A stretch of DNA of 64,000 bases from the NCBI GenBank assembly GCA_002914845.1, contig JXTC01000062.1:648203-712202 (forward strand), written 5' to 3'. Position numbers and translations under genes: made by a program. The notes under the pieces were generated by a model. It made no database searches, had not been told where the DNA came from, and saw nothing but the letters and a program-made list of their open reading frames with translations. Below are positions 47,556-59,127 of this stretch, in pieces. Source of the DNA: Trema orientale (Eukaryota > Streptophyta > Magnoliopsida > Rosales > Cannabaceae). Numbering within the stretch: position 1 is the stretch's first letter; every line of letters starts with the position of its first letter.

Positions 47556-50301
47556 ATGCTTGCACTACTTAGCACCAGTTGCAGAGGCCTTAAGTTTAAC
47601 CAGAGAATAATACCATTTACCTCCCATACCCACCTAAACCCTAATCAAGCTTTCTCTTTCCCTCTCATGGCTTCCACCAAGCTCCCTGCTTTCTCAACCG
47701 GGTCTCCCACTCCCTCTCCCCCGGCCACAAGGCGCGTGGGCACTCACAATGGGAGCTTCCACTGCGACGAAGCTCTCGGCTGCTTCATGATCCGTCTCAC
47801 CGATAAGTATTCCAACGCCGAAATCGTCCGGACACGTGACCCCCAGGTTTCCTTCCCATCATTCTATTTGCATTTTCTATTTGGTTCTTGGGAAAACGGC
47901 GGGGGGCCGAGGAATTGAAGTGAGAAAAAAAGAGGGAGTTTTGGGAGAGTTTTGTTTGGGTTTTTTTGGAAGAAGGGTTTTTCATTTTTGTCTGTGGGTG
48001 GCAGGTTTTGGAGGGTCTTGACGCTGTTCTTGATGTTGGGGGTGTGTATGATCCTCTTCGGGATCGTTATGATCATCACCAGAAAGGGTTTCAAGAGGTT
48101 TTTGGTCACGGTTTTTCTACTAAGCTGAGTAGTGCTGGTCTTGTTTACAAGGTAAATTCTTTCGAGGCAGATTACTAATCCGTAATGAAAGGAATTGTAA
48201 CGAGAAAAACTTTAAAGTGGAATGAGACCGAACAAGAGAAAAGACTAAGATTGTGTTGGCTTTTCCTAACTTCACTAATTATGCGATGAAAGTCCTTTAT
48301 CATTAAAGTCCATTTCGGATTAGTCAACATGGTCTTAAAAGTTCGTATCCAATGTAGTTTGTATACTAATTTGTTTGTTAAGTGTGGACATTGGAAGTGT
48401 CTGAATTTCCTTGTTAGTAATCGCGGTCTTCGTGCTTGGTATTCAATATGCATTTTCTGCTAACTGGTTTGTTTAGTGAGGGCATGGAAAGTGTCTGAAT
48501 TTCCTCGTTATTGGCTGTTTGTAGCATTTTGGAAAGGAGATAATAGCTAAGGAGCTTCAAGTTGATGAAGGGCACCCAGATGTGCATAGGTTATTTTTGG
48601 CTATTTACAAAAGCTTCATGGAGGTACTATTTCAATGTTTCTGGTTATTTTGCTTATGGTTTCTTTAGAAACTTGTTTATATGTCAGTTTTATGTGAGAA
48701 GTTAACTTGGAGATTAATATTTAATACTTTGTTTATTTGGATCAGGCGATTGATGCTGTTGATAATGGCATTAATCAGTATGAGACAGATAAGCCTCCAC
48801 GATATGTCAATAATACACATTTATCTTCAAGAGTGGGAAGACTAAATTTGGATTGGACCGATCCTGATCAATCATCCGAGAAGGAGAATGCGGCCTTTCA
48901 AAGAGCAATGGCTCTGGCGGGTAGTGAATTTTTAGATGTGAGGCTCTGTTGTGATTAAGAGATATGGATTTTATTTTATTTGTTTTTAAATAAAAAAATT
49001 TGCAAAGCTTTATGATTTCAACCAAAACATGTTTCTTTTTCTTTTGAGTCTGAGCACATGATATGATTTATATAGCTTAAAGACTAACCGGCTTGTGGTT
49101 GATGGCAGTCTTCTGTTTGCTTTTTATCTTATTTTATCTCTCACAAACGTAATTTGCTTTTAAAATAAACTTTGCAATTTTGCAGTCTCTTCGGTTTCAT
49201 GCAAAATCATGGTTGCCGGCTAGATCTATTGTGCTGGAGTGCCTTTCAGCAAGATGGGATATTGATCCTAGTGGAGAAATTATGGTTTTGAATAGATTTT
49301 GTCCTGTAAGTATAGTGATACTTATTCCTATCTTTGACAATGGGTTTCTGCCAATGTACAGCCAATACTTGTGGCTTGAAATGGAGTCCAACATTCCTTT
49401 TCAACCAATAGATTAGTATTTAATACAGACTCATAGATATAATTTCCCAAGCTCATTATTTAGTGAATCATTGTCCTTCTAACTGCTATTACTATCTAGT
49501 CTTGCTTGGCAGGGTATAGAATTCATAAACTCTCTCTTTTTTAATCCATTGGAGTATCCATATGAGTTGAAGTTATGAAATTTTATTTTGAACTAAATGA
49601 TACTGATATTGGCGTTATCTGAAATGTTGATTTGATGGCCTACAGTGGAAGCTTCACTTATTTGAGCTTGAGGAGGAGCTGAAGAGTGACCCTCCAGTCA
49701 AATATGTTCTTTATCAGGTATTCCGTTCCTTCTTTAGTTCTGCCCTTTTCAAAATTTTTGCACCTTGAGGTCGATGCAGATTTATGCATGCCTTAAAATT
49801 ATTTCTTCAAGAAGCTGTTTGCTTTTCAGTATCAAAAGCTCACATGTCCTTGAGATTTGAGAAAGTATTCATTTGTAAAATAAAAACGAATACCACTCAT
49901 TAGATGATATACATGTGAAAGTAATTTAAGAGAGTTTTGCTTTGGAGATCTTTTTGTGTGTGATGTTCTTCGCATTTGGATCTTTCTCTTCCATGTTAGT
50001 TTATTCTGCCCACGTATCCATCATATATGAATTGGTGCTACTTGCTCCACCAACTAACTACTCAAACAACATGCAGGACGAGAGGAGCAAACAATGGCGA
50101 GTGCAAGCAGTGGCAGTATCTCCTGATAGCTTCGAGAGCCGCAAGGCTCTTGCATCGCAGTGGCGAGGTCTTAGAGATGAAGAACTCTCAAAGGAGACAG
50201 GAATTCCTGGTTGCGTTTTTGTCCACATGAGTGGCTTCATTGGCGGAAACCAAAGTTACGAGGGTGCTCTGGCCATGGCAAGAGCTAGTTTGAAGCTTTG
50301 A
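47556..50301 (+). CDS. MYG1: MYG1-type exonuclease/hydrolase (UPF0160 family)
   Basis: Seven phase-0 exons: 47556-47846, 48005-48151, 48525-48623, 48746-48937, 49186-49305, 49646-49717 and 50077-50301, together 381 residues. The family signature [13 protein letters not shown] is at 63-75, and the second metal-binding motif with Asp120-His121-His122 (RYDHHQKGF) is intact. The C-terminal part carries [20 protein letters not shown], also typical. MYG1 proteins are DHH-like, metal-dependent; the animal protein is reported as a 3'-5' RNA exonuclease working in nucleus and mitochondria. The first 36 residues are basic and could target mitochondria; the internal Met38 (MASTKLPAF) offers an alternative start and possibly a second location. 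Length matches the family. No defect seen. Confidence 0.95.
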
Positions 50302-50657
50302 GAAAATGATTGACTAGCATTCAGTTCCCTCATTGTTTATTCAGTTGACAGTATAGCGAACTGTTTACTTAGCCCCTCTGTTTTTTAACCCATCTCCTGA
50401 GCAATTATGTGGTCCTGAGAATGCTTTCAGAAATCAAATATTGTTCTAAATGGAATTCTTTCATTATTATACACTCCATTTGATTATAAAGTCCATGTAT
50501 ATTGGATTGTGGCTGCTTTACCATAGCTTAATTAGTTTAAACTTTAAAGTAATGTCCTAATGAAGAAAACAGTGTGGCTTCTCTCCAAGTACTCTAGCCG
50601 AATATATGAAGTTCCATGATCCATCTATAACGTTTTAGTTTTTGGAGTAATAATATG

Positions 50658-50836
50658 ACCAAGTGCATCCATGAGGTGAGGACGAGGTCAGGTGGTTAAC
50701 CAATGTTTTGTTACTAGCCACTCGGAGGTTTGGGGTTTTGATTTCTCGTATTAGAGTTCTAAAATTGTACGGCTCAGCAGATAGTTGTGCTGTGATTCTT
50801 TCTTATTTTAATTTTATATGATAAATTACCAAGTGC
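50658..50836 (+). mobile_element. Possible SINE
   Basis: A 161-bp block (50667-50827) lies between two copies of ACCAAGTGC (50658-50666 and 50828-50836). It contains GGTCAGGTGGTTAACC, which resembles a box A, and GGTTTTGATTTC, which resembles a decayed box B, and ends in T-rich sequence. The layout fits an old tRNA-derived SINE, but the promoter boxes are degenerate. Confidence 0.45.
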
Positions 50837-50978
50837 TCATCACTTTAGAGCTTATGTTTTGGGTCAAGATGAGATAACTTGATCGAAATATTCAGTTGAA
50901 TTGTAAATCTATAAAGGGAAAAATGAGACTCAATTTCCAGAGTTAAAAAGGACACTTTTTACAGTCTTCAGGCTCCAC

Positions 50979-50986
<8 letters not shown>

Positions 50987-51028
<42 letters not shown>
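50987..51028. repeat. (CT)n microsatellite in aldolase leader
   Basis: About 21 perfect CT units ending 65 bp before the ATG at 51094. CT-rich leader tracts are common in plant promoters and can affect expression; here that is only a possibility. Confidence 0.9.
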
Positions 51029-51030
<2 letters not shown>

Positions 51031-51093
51031 GATTCTCAATTCTGAGACATTCTTCGATACTCCTCCTAAAGACCCTTTTGGACCTACGCAGCC

Positions 51094-52215
51094 ATGGCCG
51101 CCGCCGCCGCCGCATTCACTTGCCCCACCACCATCATCTCAACCGCCACAGCCGCCGCCGCCAGGATTCGTTCGAAATCAGCACTCTCCTTCACTCTCTC
51201 TAACACTTGGTCTCTTCCTATTGCTAAACCCTTTCCACTCAAAACCCCAAACCCTGTCAGAATCCCCAATACCAGTCCCAAATTCTCAACCAAATCCTCA
51301 AAAACCACCTCCAACTCCGATCTCTCCCTAGCCGACAATGCCGGCTCCGGCTCTCCCTCCGCCTCCGTCTCTCCCCAAACCCTCAAATCCCGCCTCCACT
51401 CCGGCGAAACCCTGTACGGCCTCTTCCTCCTCAGCTTCTCCCCCACTCTCGCCGAGATCGCCGGCCTCGCGGGCTACGACTTCGTCGTCGTCGACATGGA
51501 GCACGGCCCCGGCGGCATCCCCGACGCCCTGAGCTGCCTCCGAGCCCTCGCCGCCACCCGAACCCCGGCGATCCTCCGGCTACCGGAGTCCAGCCCCACT
51601 TGGGCCAAGAAGGCCCTCGATCTGGGCCCACAGGGGATCATGTTCCCCATGATCGACACCCCCAAGGAGGCCAAGAAGGCTGTCTCGTACTGCCGATTCC
51701 CGCCGGCGGGGATCCGGGGTACGGCCCACACCGTCGTTAGGGCCTCCGGCTACGGAATCGACGAGGGGTATTTGGGTAATTACGCGGACGAGCTCCTCAT
51801 CATGTGCCAGGTGGAATCGGAGGACGGCGCGAAGAGGGCGGAGGAGATCGCCACCGTCGATGGGGTTGACTGCGTTCAAATGGGGCCGTTGGATCTGAGC
51901 GCTAGCATGGGGTATTTGTGGGACCCAGGGCACAAGAAGGTGAGGGAGATGTTGAGGAGGGCGGAGAAGGCCGTACTGGGGACCACCGGCAAGGCCGGAG
52001 GCGGAGCTTTCTTGGCGGGGTTCGCTATGCCGCACGATCCGCCGGAGCAGATGAAGTCACGTGGGTATCACATGGTGTCCGGCGCCGTTGATGTTGGTTT
52101 GTTCAGGAGCGCCGCTGTTGAGGACGTGAGGAGGTTTAAGACGAGCCTGATTGACGGCTCTGATGATGAGACGGACCATGATAAAGATGCGGACGAGAAG
52201 TACTGGAGCGAATGA
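51094..52215 (+). CDS. HpcH/HpaI-type aldolase, organelle-targeted
   Basis: Intronless, 373 residues. Residues 1 to about 90 are Ala/Ser/Thr-rich without acids and look like a plastid (or mitochondrial) transit peptide. The remainder matches the HpcH/HpaI aldolase/citrate lyase family: VVVDMEHGPG with His137, ILRLPE with Arg162, CQVESEDG with metal-ligand Glu241 and QMGPLDLSASMG with metal-ligand Asp267. These correspond to the catalytic base, substrate-binding Arg and divalent-metal ligands of bacterial HpaI-type class II aldolases that cleave 2-keto-3-deoxy acids. The substrate in plants is not established. The C-terminal tail is acidic (DDETDHDKDADEKYWSE), an addition beyond the bacterial enzymes. 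Coding DNA is strongly GC-rich at third positions, unlike the flanks. The first ATG after the CT tract was taken as the start. Confidence 0.93.
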   Translation: MAAAAAAFTCPTTIISTATAAAARIRSKSALSFTLSNTWSLPIAKPFPLKTPNPVRIPNTSPKFSTKSSKTTSNSDLSLADNAGSGSPSASVSPQTLKSRLHSGETLYGLFLLSFSPTLAEIAGLAGYDFVVVDMEHGPGGIPDALSCLRALAATRTPAILRLPESSPTWAKKALDLGPQGIMFPMIDTPKEAKKAVSYCRFPPAGIRGTAHTVVRASGYGIDEGYLGNYADELLIMCQVESEDGAKRAEEIATVDGVDCVQMGPLDLSASMGYLWDPGHKKVREMLRRAEKAVLGTTGKAGGGAFLAGFAMPHDPPEQMKSRGYHMVSGAVDVGLFRSAAVEDVRRFKTSLIDGSDDETDHDKDADEKYWSE

Positions 52216-53130
52216 GACAACTCTCTTTTTTTTTTCTTTTTTTTTTCCTTTCTTTTTTTAATTTAAAATTTGTTTCTGTATTTTGTTTTGTTTTTCTGGT
52301 TTTTTTTGGTTTTGTTTTTGTTTTTTTGGTTGTAAAGTGGGGTAAGTCTCTTCCTTTGGGGAAAAAAAAATGGCGAGTCTCCATGTGGGGATAAACGATG
52401 AAAATAAATAAGCTTCAAAAAAATGATGAAAATAAATTAAATAAACGAGTCAAATTGCCGCAATAACTACTTTGTGTTCTTAATTTAGTGTAAAACTGTA
52501 AAAGAACAAAAATTTGAAATCAGATTCAGGACTCGGTTTGGTAAAAAAATCATCTATTATGTATTCATAAACAGTAGAGGGATTTGCATCAGATTAACAA
52601 AATTATATGTTTCGTATAATTCTGAAATTCTAAATTTTCATATTATTTGGTCAAAATTAAATTAGAAATTATATATATATATTTTCCCTCACCAAAACAA
52701 AGTGAATCGATATATCAATTGAAATTACTTTCATGCTTTTCTGTTGGCATGAGATTTTTACGTAAGTGGTATGAAAGCATGCTTGATCCAGGCCAAAATT
52801 TGAAAGTTTCTTCGTAATTGTGCAGGAGTATGTAGTCATGTGTGACAATAAGCAGGAGCAGAAAAAATATGATCACGCTTGTATGATAGGTTGCAAGTAA
52901 AGTGATTTAGTCATGTTATGTTTGTCAATTAGATGCGTTTTCCTCACTTGTAAGATGAAATGAAAGGAGCCAGCACAAAAGAAGTCTTCCAGGGTTTTAT
53001 TTATTTATTTTTTTAGGCAAAAAATAGAATGGGCTATATTTACACCCTTAAGTGGCACAAAAGCCCTATGATCTAAACCCATCTAGTCGAAAAATTTTAA
53101 AATTTGTTTTTCGTTATAAACAACCATTGA
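52216..53130. other. Intergenic spacer after aldolase gene
   Basis: This begins with a T-rich 3' UTR and then is AT-rich. No gene or bounded repeat seen. Confidence 0.55.
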
Positions 53131-53486
53131 CCCCGCTTGGTTCACATATTTGAATGAGTATATTTAAATAAAAATTATCGAATGTGTTATAATTAGAATG
53201 AGAGACAATTGAAATGAAATAAAATAGAATGTGTTATAATTAGAATGAAAGACATTAGAATGGACCATTCGAAAATAACCTTTAGCCTCTGTTCTTATTC
53301 TAAGAACAAAAAGTTCATTCCAATACGTTTTTTTAAAATGTGTCATTCGAATGGAAAAGCTGAATTGTTAAAACAAACACACATTCCAATGAACCATTTG
53401 AATGGAAAAATTAGAATTGTTGAAACAAACAATCATTCTAATGGACCACACATTCAAATAGGGAAGAATTATTAAAACAAACGGGG
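53131..53486. mobile_element. MITE, family C copy 1
   Basis: Left end CCCCGCTTGGTTCACAT pairs loosely with right end AAAACAAACGGGG. The body is made of repeated words such as ATTAGAATG, ATTCGAATGG and ATTGTTGAAACAAAC. A second copy lies 126 bp downstream in the same orientation. Target duplication not resolved. Confidence 0.6.
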
Positions 53487-53612
53487 TATTGTCATTCCTA
53501 AAATAGGTCATACCTTGTTCACTCTATTAATTTCATTCACTTATTAATTTTGGCACCCCAACTTGCATCTACAGTTAATTAAATGAAAAAAAGAGAAAAA
53601 ACAAAAATCTTG

Positions 53613-53982
53613 GCCTTATTTAGTTCACCCATTTGAATGAGTGTGTTTAAATGGAAATTATAGAATGAGTTATAATTGGAATGAGAAACATTTGAAGTGA
53701 AATAAAATAGAATGAGTTGTAATTAGAATATAAGACATTAGAATGGACTATTCAAAAATACTTCCTGAGCTCCATTCTCATTCCAAGATACAAAAGACCC
53801 ATTCCAATAGTTGAGGTGATTGATGGACTATTCGAATGGAAAAACTGAATTGTTGAAATAAATATTCATTTCAAAATACCATTTAAATAAAAAAATTGGA
53901 ATTGTTGAAATAAACACTCATTCTAATGAATTTTCTATTTGAATGAAATGGAATGGATTGGATGAAACAAACGAGACCCTTA
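53613..53982. mobile_element. MITE, family C copy 2
   Basis: Starts GCCTTATTTAGTTCACC and ends GAAACAAACGAGACCCTTA. Its order of internal words (GAATGAGT, AATAAAATAGAATGAGTTG, ATTAGAATGGACTATTC) follows that of 53131-53486, so the two are copies of one family. They could be two insertions or a tandem duplication. A short (AAAT)n run follows at 54050-54073. Confidence 0.6.
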
Positions 53983-54545
53983 ACATTGGTGCATTTTTAA
54001 TGCTATATCCTCTGCATAATTACATATGCATGGCAAGCTGTTGCAGGCCCAAAAAATAAATAAATAAATAAATAAGCTAGGCTGATGAAGGTAGCTCAAC
54101 GGTGTCGTTAGAGAGTAAGGTAGCTCGACGCTGATCCCTGGGGAAGAATAATTGTATCAGAGATTTTCTTCTATTTCAGACAAAAGCATGAGAAAACAAT
54201 TTTTGAAGAAGATAATTTTACGTTTTGATGAGTATTATATAAATCCAATAACAAAGAACATGAAATAAGGCTGGCACTCATAAATACCTGTAGTCATGAA
54301 GAAGTCAGTCAGTTTTTATAATTTGCGTACGCAAATTGTTGATGAAAATGGCATAAAGCAACAGAGCATGAGAGCACCAATGGCCTATCGATGAGCTCGA
54401 GAAAAGGATAAGGCGACCAAAAAGAGAAAACATATGATTCTAGTTGTTGAACCATTCGAGTCTGTACTTGTGATGCTCTTAAAGTACTTTAATTGAATAA
54501 TAATAGGAACGAAAATTAATGCATATCTTATCATATAACCACGAC

Positions 54546-54947
54546 TAGAGCTGTAAAGTCGGCCCATTCGGACCAAAAGAGAAATTCGGGCTGGGCCAGG
54601 TCGGCCTGTGAATAAAACCGGGCCAGGCCAGAAAATCTAAAAGGAATGCCTGGCCCGGCCTTATAGCCCGATGGTTATATACCGGGCCGGACCGCGTCGG
54701 CCCGATACTATTTCATTAAAATATTATTTTTTTAATATTAATTACAAAAAATGACAAAAAATATATATATATATTTTTTTTTAAAAAAAAAAGATTGACA
54801 ATCGGGCTAGGCCGGGCCGGCCCGACGGGCTCACTACCTCGGCCCGGCCCGGCCTGTGAATAGTGTCAGGTCGGGTCGGGCTGATCTCGGGCCAAGTTTG
54901 CGAGCTGCGGGCTGGCCCGTTTGGCCCGGCCCATATTTACAGCTCTA
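54546..54947. mobile_element. hAT-type MITE with GC-rich arms
   Basis: A 402-bp element flanked by the perfect 8-bp repeat ACCACGAC (54538-54545 and 54948-54955). Ends TAGAGCTGTAAA and TTTACAGCTCTA are exact inverted repeats. An 8-bp duplication with TAGAGCTG-type ends is the hAT signature. The arms are dense in GGCCCGGCC words around a short AT-rich core. No transposase frame, so non-autonomous. Confidence 0.92.
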
Positions 54948-54955
54948 ACCACGAC

Positions 54956-57942
54956 CATGAAAAACCCTTTATATATTGCAATATGTGTACTATGTAACTA
55001 GCTTGTCAATATCTCATTTTTTATCACATTTGCTTGTATATCTCTCTAAGCCGTTAGATCCCTTAGTTCATGCTTTAATCTAAACATCCTTACCTATATA
55101 TCTTTAAAGCGTAAAGTTTAAATTTAATCTTGTAAATTTTCTTTTCGAGAATTAAGATTTATCATTATATGTCCCTGTTGAACCGAAAAATAAATCGAAA
55201 TTAAAAATTTTTTTGAAAAACAAGTGGAGAGGTTTACACCTTAGTTACCTCCTTCACTCCCTCACTATTTTTATTATTGTTTTTTAAAAAAGACAACTAA
55301 ATCCCACTATCCCATTTTCTATGGGATAACTTTCCACTCAGGAAAGATATGTGAAAGTAATAGCAGAATTAAAAAAAGAAAAAAGAAAAAATAAATTTCT
55401 TAGGATTTTTCTTTGGAGCAGTCTACAAAGAGATACGACAAAAAAAAAAGAAGAAGAGATACGACAAAAAAAAGAAGAAGGAAATAAGAAAAATACAGAG
55501 AAAAGGAAATAAAGAGAGAAAGAAAGGCAAATACAGAAAGTTCTACAAAAGACAAATTCTGTGAAAATTAGTCTATAAAGTAAGTATGTAGGGTTTTCTC
55601 ATACCCCTCCTCTCTCTTTTCTTCTCTAAATTTTTTCTCTTAATTATCCCTATGATTTAAAGCTATTCAAGATCGAGAGAAGTCTCATGACCTAGGCCGC
55701 TGATGATGATCAATGTCATAATCAAGATGAAAATATACTTTTATATTACTCTCTCTCAAAATATTAAAGACTCAAAATTTTGTTTTGGTTCCACCACGAC
55801 CTAGGCTACTTACGCGAAAAAGAGATTTACGGTGAATTATAGCCAAAGAGGAATTAAAGTCTTCTTTTTTATTGAATCGTTATGATGCCAAAATTTCTCT
55901 AAATTAAAAAATTGGATGATAGGACTTAAAAAAAATGATGTTTGAATCTAAATCGAGTGAAATTCTGGTCTTTAAAAAAAGTAGGGATTTTACTAAATTA
56001 AATCCTTCTTGACTATTTCTATAGAAAAGAAAAATATTAGATTCAAATATATATAGCCGTGAAATAAGTTTGATAAGTGTGTGCGCATATATATATATAT
56101 ATATATGGATATCAAGCAAATTAAAGAGACGTGGGTTCAAGTTATTAAAATCTAGTGATGTCTATTTACAAATCTATATATAAAAGATAAGTATCTTTTT
56201 AGTAAGAAAATAAAAAATGAAAGGATATGCATAAATTTATATGTAGGTTATTCTTTGATCTACTTCGGGTTGACATCCTTACGGACTCGGTGACAATTTT
56301 TGGTATAAGCCGGAAGAAACGAAACAAAGGCCACCTGATGTCCAAACAGAAAATAAAGGCCCAGCCATAACTTGTCAAAGTCCACGAGGGCCACTTCAAT
56401 TTTACAAAAGTCGAAAGGGAATTGATATATACCACTTCTTATTTCCCTCTACGTGTAGTACTCCACTTTTTTTCTGGTTGCCTAATTAAAGAAAACATAC
56501 AATGTGAGGTGTGAACATCTCACCTTTGCATGAGTATTCATTGGCCAATTAAAGGCACCATCATCTTATCTTGAGATTACATAAAACACAAAGCTGTAAT
56601 CTTAATATAAGAAGAGAAGAGGGAGAATTGGTCAAAAAGAAGAAGAAGAATCGGCCAAAGACAAAAAAATAATTAGAATATCAAGTAACAAACATTATTC
56701 TAATTAAAATATAAAGTGACAAAAATTAAGACTCCAAATCCTTCACGAGTCCATATATTTTTGTCAAAATCAAATCAAAGCAAATTTAATGGACTATAAA
56801 AATATCCATGAAACGAAAAAAGGTCTTCTTAGCTTATAATTCTATAAAATGAATTCGCTAAGAAATAAACTTAAACTACAAAATCTCATGAACTACGTCA
56901 GACTTGATTCCGCAAATGATACACAGGCAACCTAGAAAACATACTAGGTGCAGTTACAAATTCAAATCAAACTTCCAAAAATTTTTAAAGTTCCAAATAA
57001 GGTCATTTACCTCAAAATTCAATCAAAGTCATACCAAATGGCAAAAAGCTCCAAAATACTAATAAGGTCATTCACCTCAAATTCTTTAAATCACAAAAAT
57101 ATTTGAACTATGTTGATTCCTTTAAAAGGATACATAGGCAACTTAGTGCAAAAACTAAGTACAGTCATAATTCCCAAATTAAATCAAGTTTTCCCAAATC
57201 CCAAGAAAGTCATTTAATTCTAAATCTAAATACAACTCTTAGAATTCTACAAAAGGTCATTTACCTAGGAATTCGCCAACTCCTAAAATTCTTTCAATTC
57301 CGCGACATAGTCATTGACCAAAATTTTATAAATTCTAAAACGTTGCTATAAATTCTTCTACATGGTCATTTACTAGAATTTTTTAATTTTAATTCAAAAC
57401 TCTTAGTCTTATTTTGGTCCTTAAATTTTTTGTTTTTACATTTTGGTTCTCAAACTATTAAAAGGCTTTATTTTAGTCATTTTTGTTATAGATTTTGTTT
57501 TATTCTTAAACAAGTGAGTACATAAAAAGCATTGCTTTTCAATTATACTCATTTCATATGCAAAAGTATAGGCCAATATTATAAGGAGATTAGAATATAA
57601 AAATTAGATTCACATTTAACAATAATGCATATTAAAACTGTTTAAAATGTAATATTTTGTTAAAATTAATAATACACAAGGCAAATTTGGATCTCATGTA
57701 CTCTTAATTCTGTTAAGAATCAAACAGAATTCATAGCAAAAATGACTAAAATAAATTTTTCTTAATAGTTTATAAACCAAATATGATAAAATTTAACCCG
57801 TGAAAATTATTAGTAGATATGAATGCATCATCACATACATAGAGATAATAGCCAGATGAGGTAAATACAACACAACTTGTAATACCAACTAGCTAGCTTA
57901 GATAAAATAAGAAGCAATGTGCATATGCTAAAATGTTCGAGT
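54956..57942. other. AT-rich spacer with degenerate repeats
   Basis: No gene is supported. Contains A/G-rich runs near 55440-55530, a TA run at 56088-56107, and a diverged repeated block at about 56888-57190 in which words like GATACACAGGCAACCTAG and AGGTCATTTACCTC recur. These look like remains of an old element without clear ends. Confidence 0.5.
56888..57190. repeat. Diverged tandem block
   Basis: The segment around 56895-56990 (GAACTACGTCAG, GATACACAGGCAACCTAG, ACTAGGTGCAGT) recurs about 210 bp later (GAACTATGTTGATTC, GATACATAGGCAACTTAG, ACTAAGTACAGT). About three quarters of positions appear to agree. Origin unknown; possibly a fragment of an old retroelement. Confidence 0.45.
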
Positions 57943-58405
57943 TTAGTTCTGAGTACTACTCTTAAGAGACAAGCGTGCCTGCGAAGGATTCTTCATAACA
58001 ACAGTGAACTCCTATTTCCCAGACAAGTTAATATCATGATCATCGGCTTTCTACTCAAACTTCCAAACCAAATTGGCCATAAAATACTTCAAATGAAGCA
58101 TGGCAAGAGTCGAGCCAGGACATATCCTCCTCCCGACACTAAATGGCATCATCTTCATCTCCCTATTTCCACTTACATCAAACTCTACCTTCTTATTATC
58201 ATTATCCACATATCCCTCTGGCTTGAAGGCCATGGGATCCTTCCACACCTTGGGGTCCCATCCCATCTCTGCCACTATGAAGAAGACACTAGCATTTTTC
58301 GACACCACATGATCATCCAGAACCACGTCCTCTGTCACCACGTGCGGCAGCACGAAATGTCCCAGCCGATGACACCTCAGCCCTTCCAATATCACCGCTT
58401 TTAAG

Positions 58406-58587
58406 TATTTAAATATTTTTAGGAATATTGTCTCTCTCATTTCCTTGTTTCTAGGGAGAATGTCCGTCCTGGAAATGAGGAACATGTTTATAGGATATTT
58501 GGTCACAAACATCTCTATAAAACCCTTACTTGTATTTGTGATTCGAGTATAAATGAATGAAAATGTAGCTTATTTTATGTTTTCACA
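58406..58587 (+). repeat. 5' LTR of gag-only element
   Basis: 182 bp, matching 61374-61551 with roughly 18 differences and small length changes. It begins TATTTAAATATTTTTAG and ends ATGTTTTCACA. Followed directly by the primer site. Confidence 0.87.
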
Positions 58588-59127
58588 TGGTATCAGAGCT
58601 GGAATATCCAACAAAATCCCAAAATTCTAATAAGTATATATATATATATACATAAGTTGCCTCTGTTTCTCCTTTACCACCGCAACACGCACAAGGCCAT
58701 CGAGTACCATCTCTCTCCACAACTAGACCAAAAAAACCAAAGCACCCTAGCCATTGTCAAACCCATGCCCACCTCTATCGGAAACAGAGTAACCCAGAAA
58801 ATCATTATCCTCATCCTCGGCCAAGCAGATTCTCTACCGCCACTCGCAGCTGTGCCCACACCGCCGAGACCACAACACAATCTTCTTTGTCAAGCTCCAT
58901 CACTGAGACTCACCAGAGCTTGACCTCGTCAGAAACACCCAAAAATGCCGAGCACCGTGCAGCTTTATGGAGTCCTTCGCCAACTCGCCCGTGACCATGC
59001 GAGCCTGACGAAACCAGTTGACGCCGTGCCTCGGTGAGCCCTAGCGCCGAGCACCGTGCAGCTTCATAGAGTCCCTCGACGAAAGTTGCTTCAGTCGCCA
59101 CACGACCCGATTCTGCACCTGACTCGT

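Larger units (their letters stand above)
50302..51093. other. Intergenic spacer between MYG1 and the aldolase gene
   Basis: This contains the MYG1 3' UTR, a possible SINE (50658-50836) and a CT microsatellite in the likely leader of the next gene. No other gene seen. Confidence 0.5.

Noticed and set aside
53131-53982. Minisatellite of ATTCNAATG words
   Set aside because: The words occur in two ordered blocks with complementary ends, which fits two MITE copies better than a minisatellite.
57919-58404. Plus-strand frame of 161 codons
   Set aside because: Antisense shadow of the C-terminal P450 piece.
58657-58923. Plus-strand frame of 88 codons in the GC-rich leader
   Set aside because: Pro/Leu-rich and unrelated to any family I know; the leader contains internal repeats, so it is more likely non-coding.
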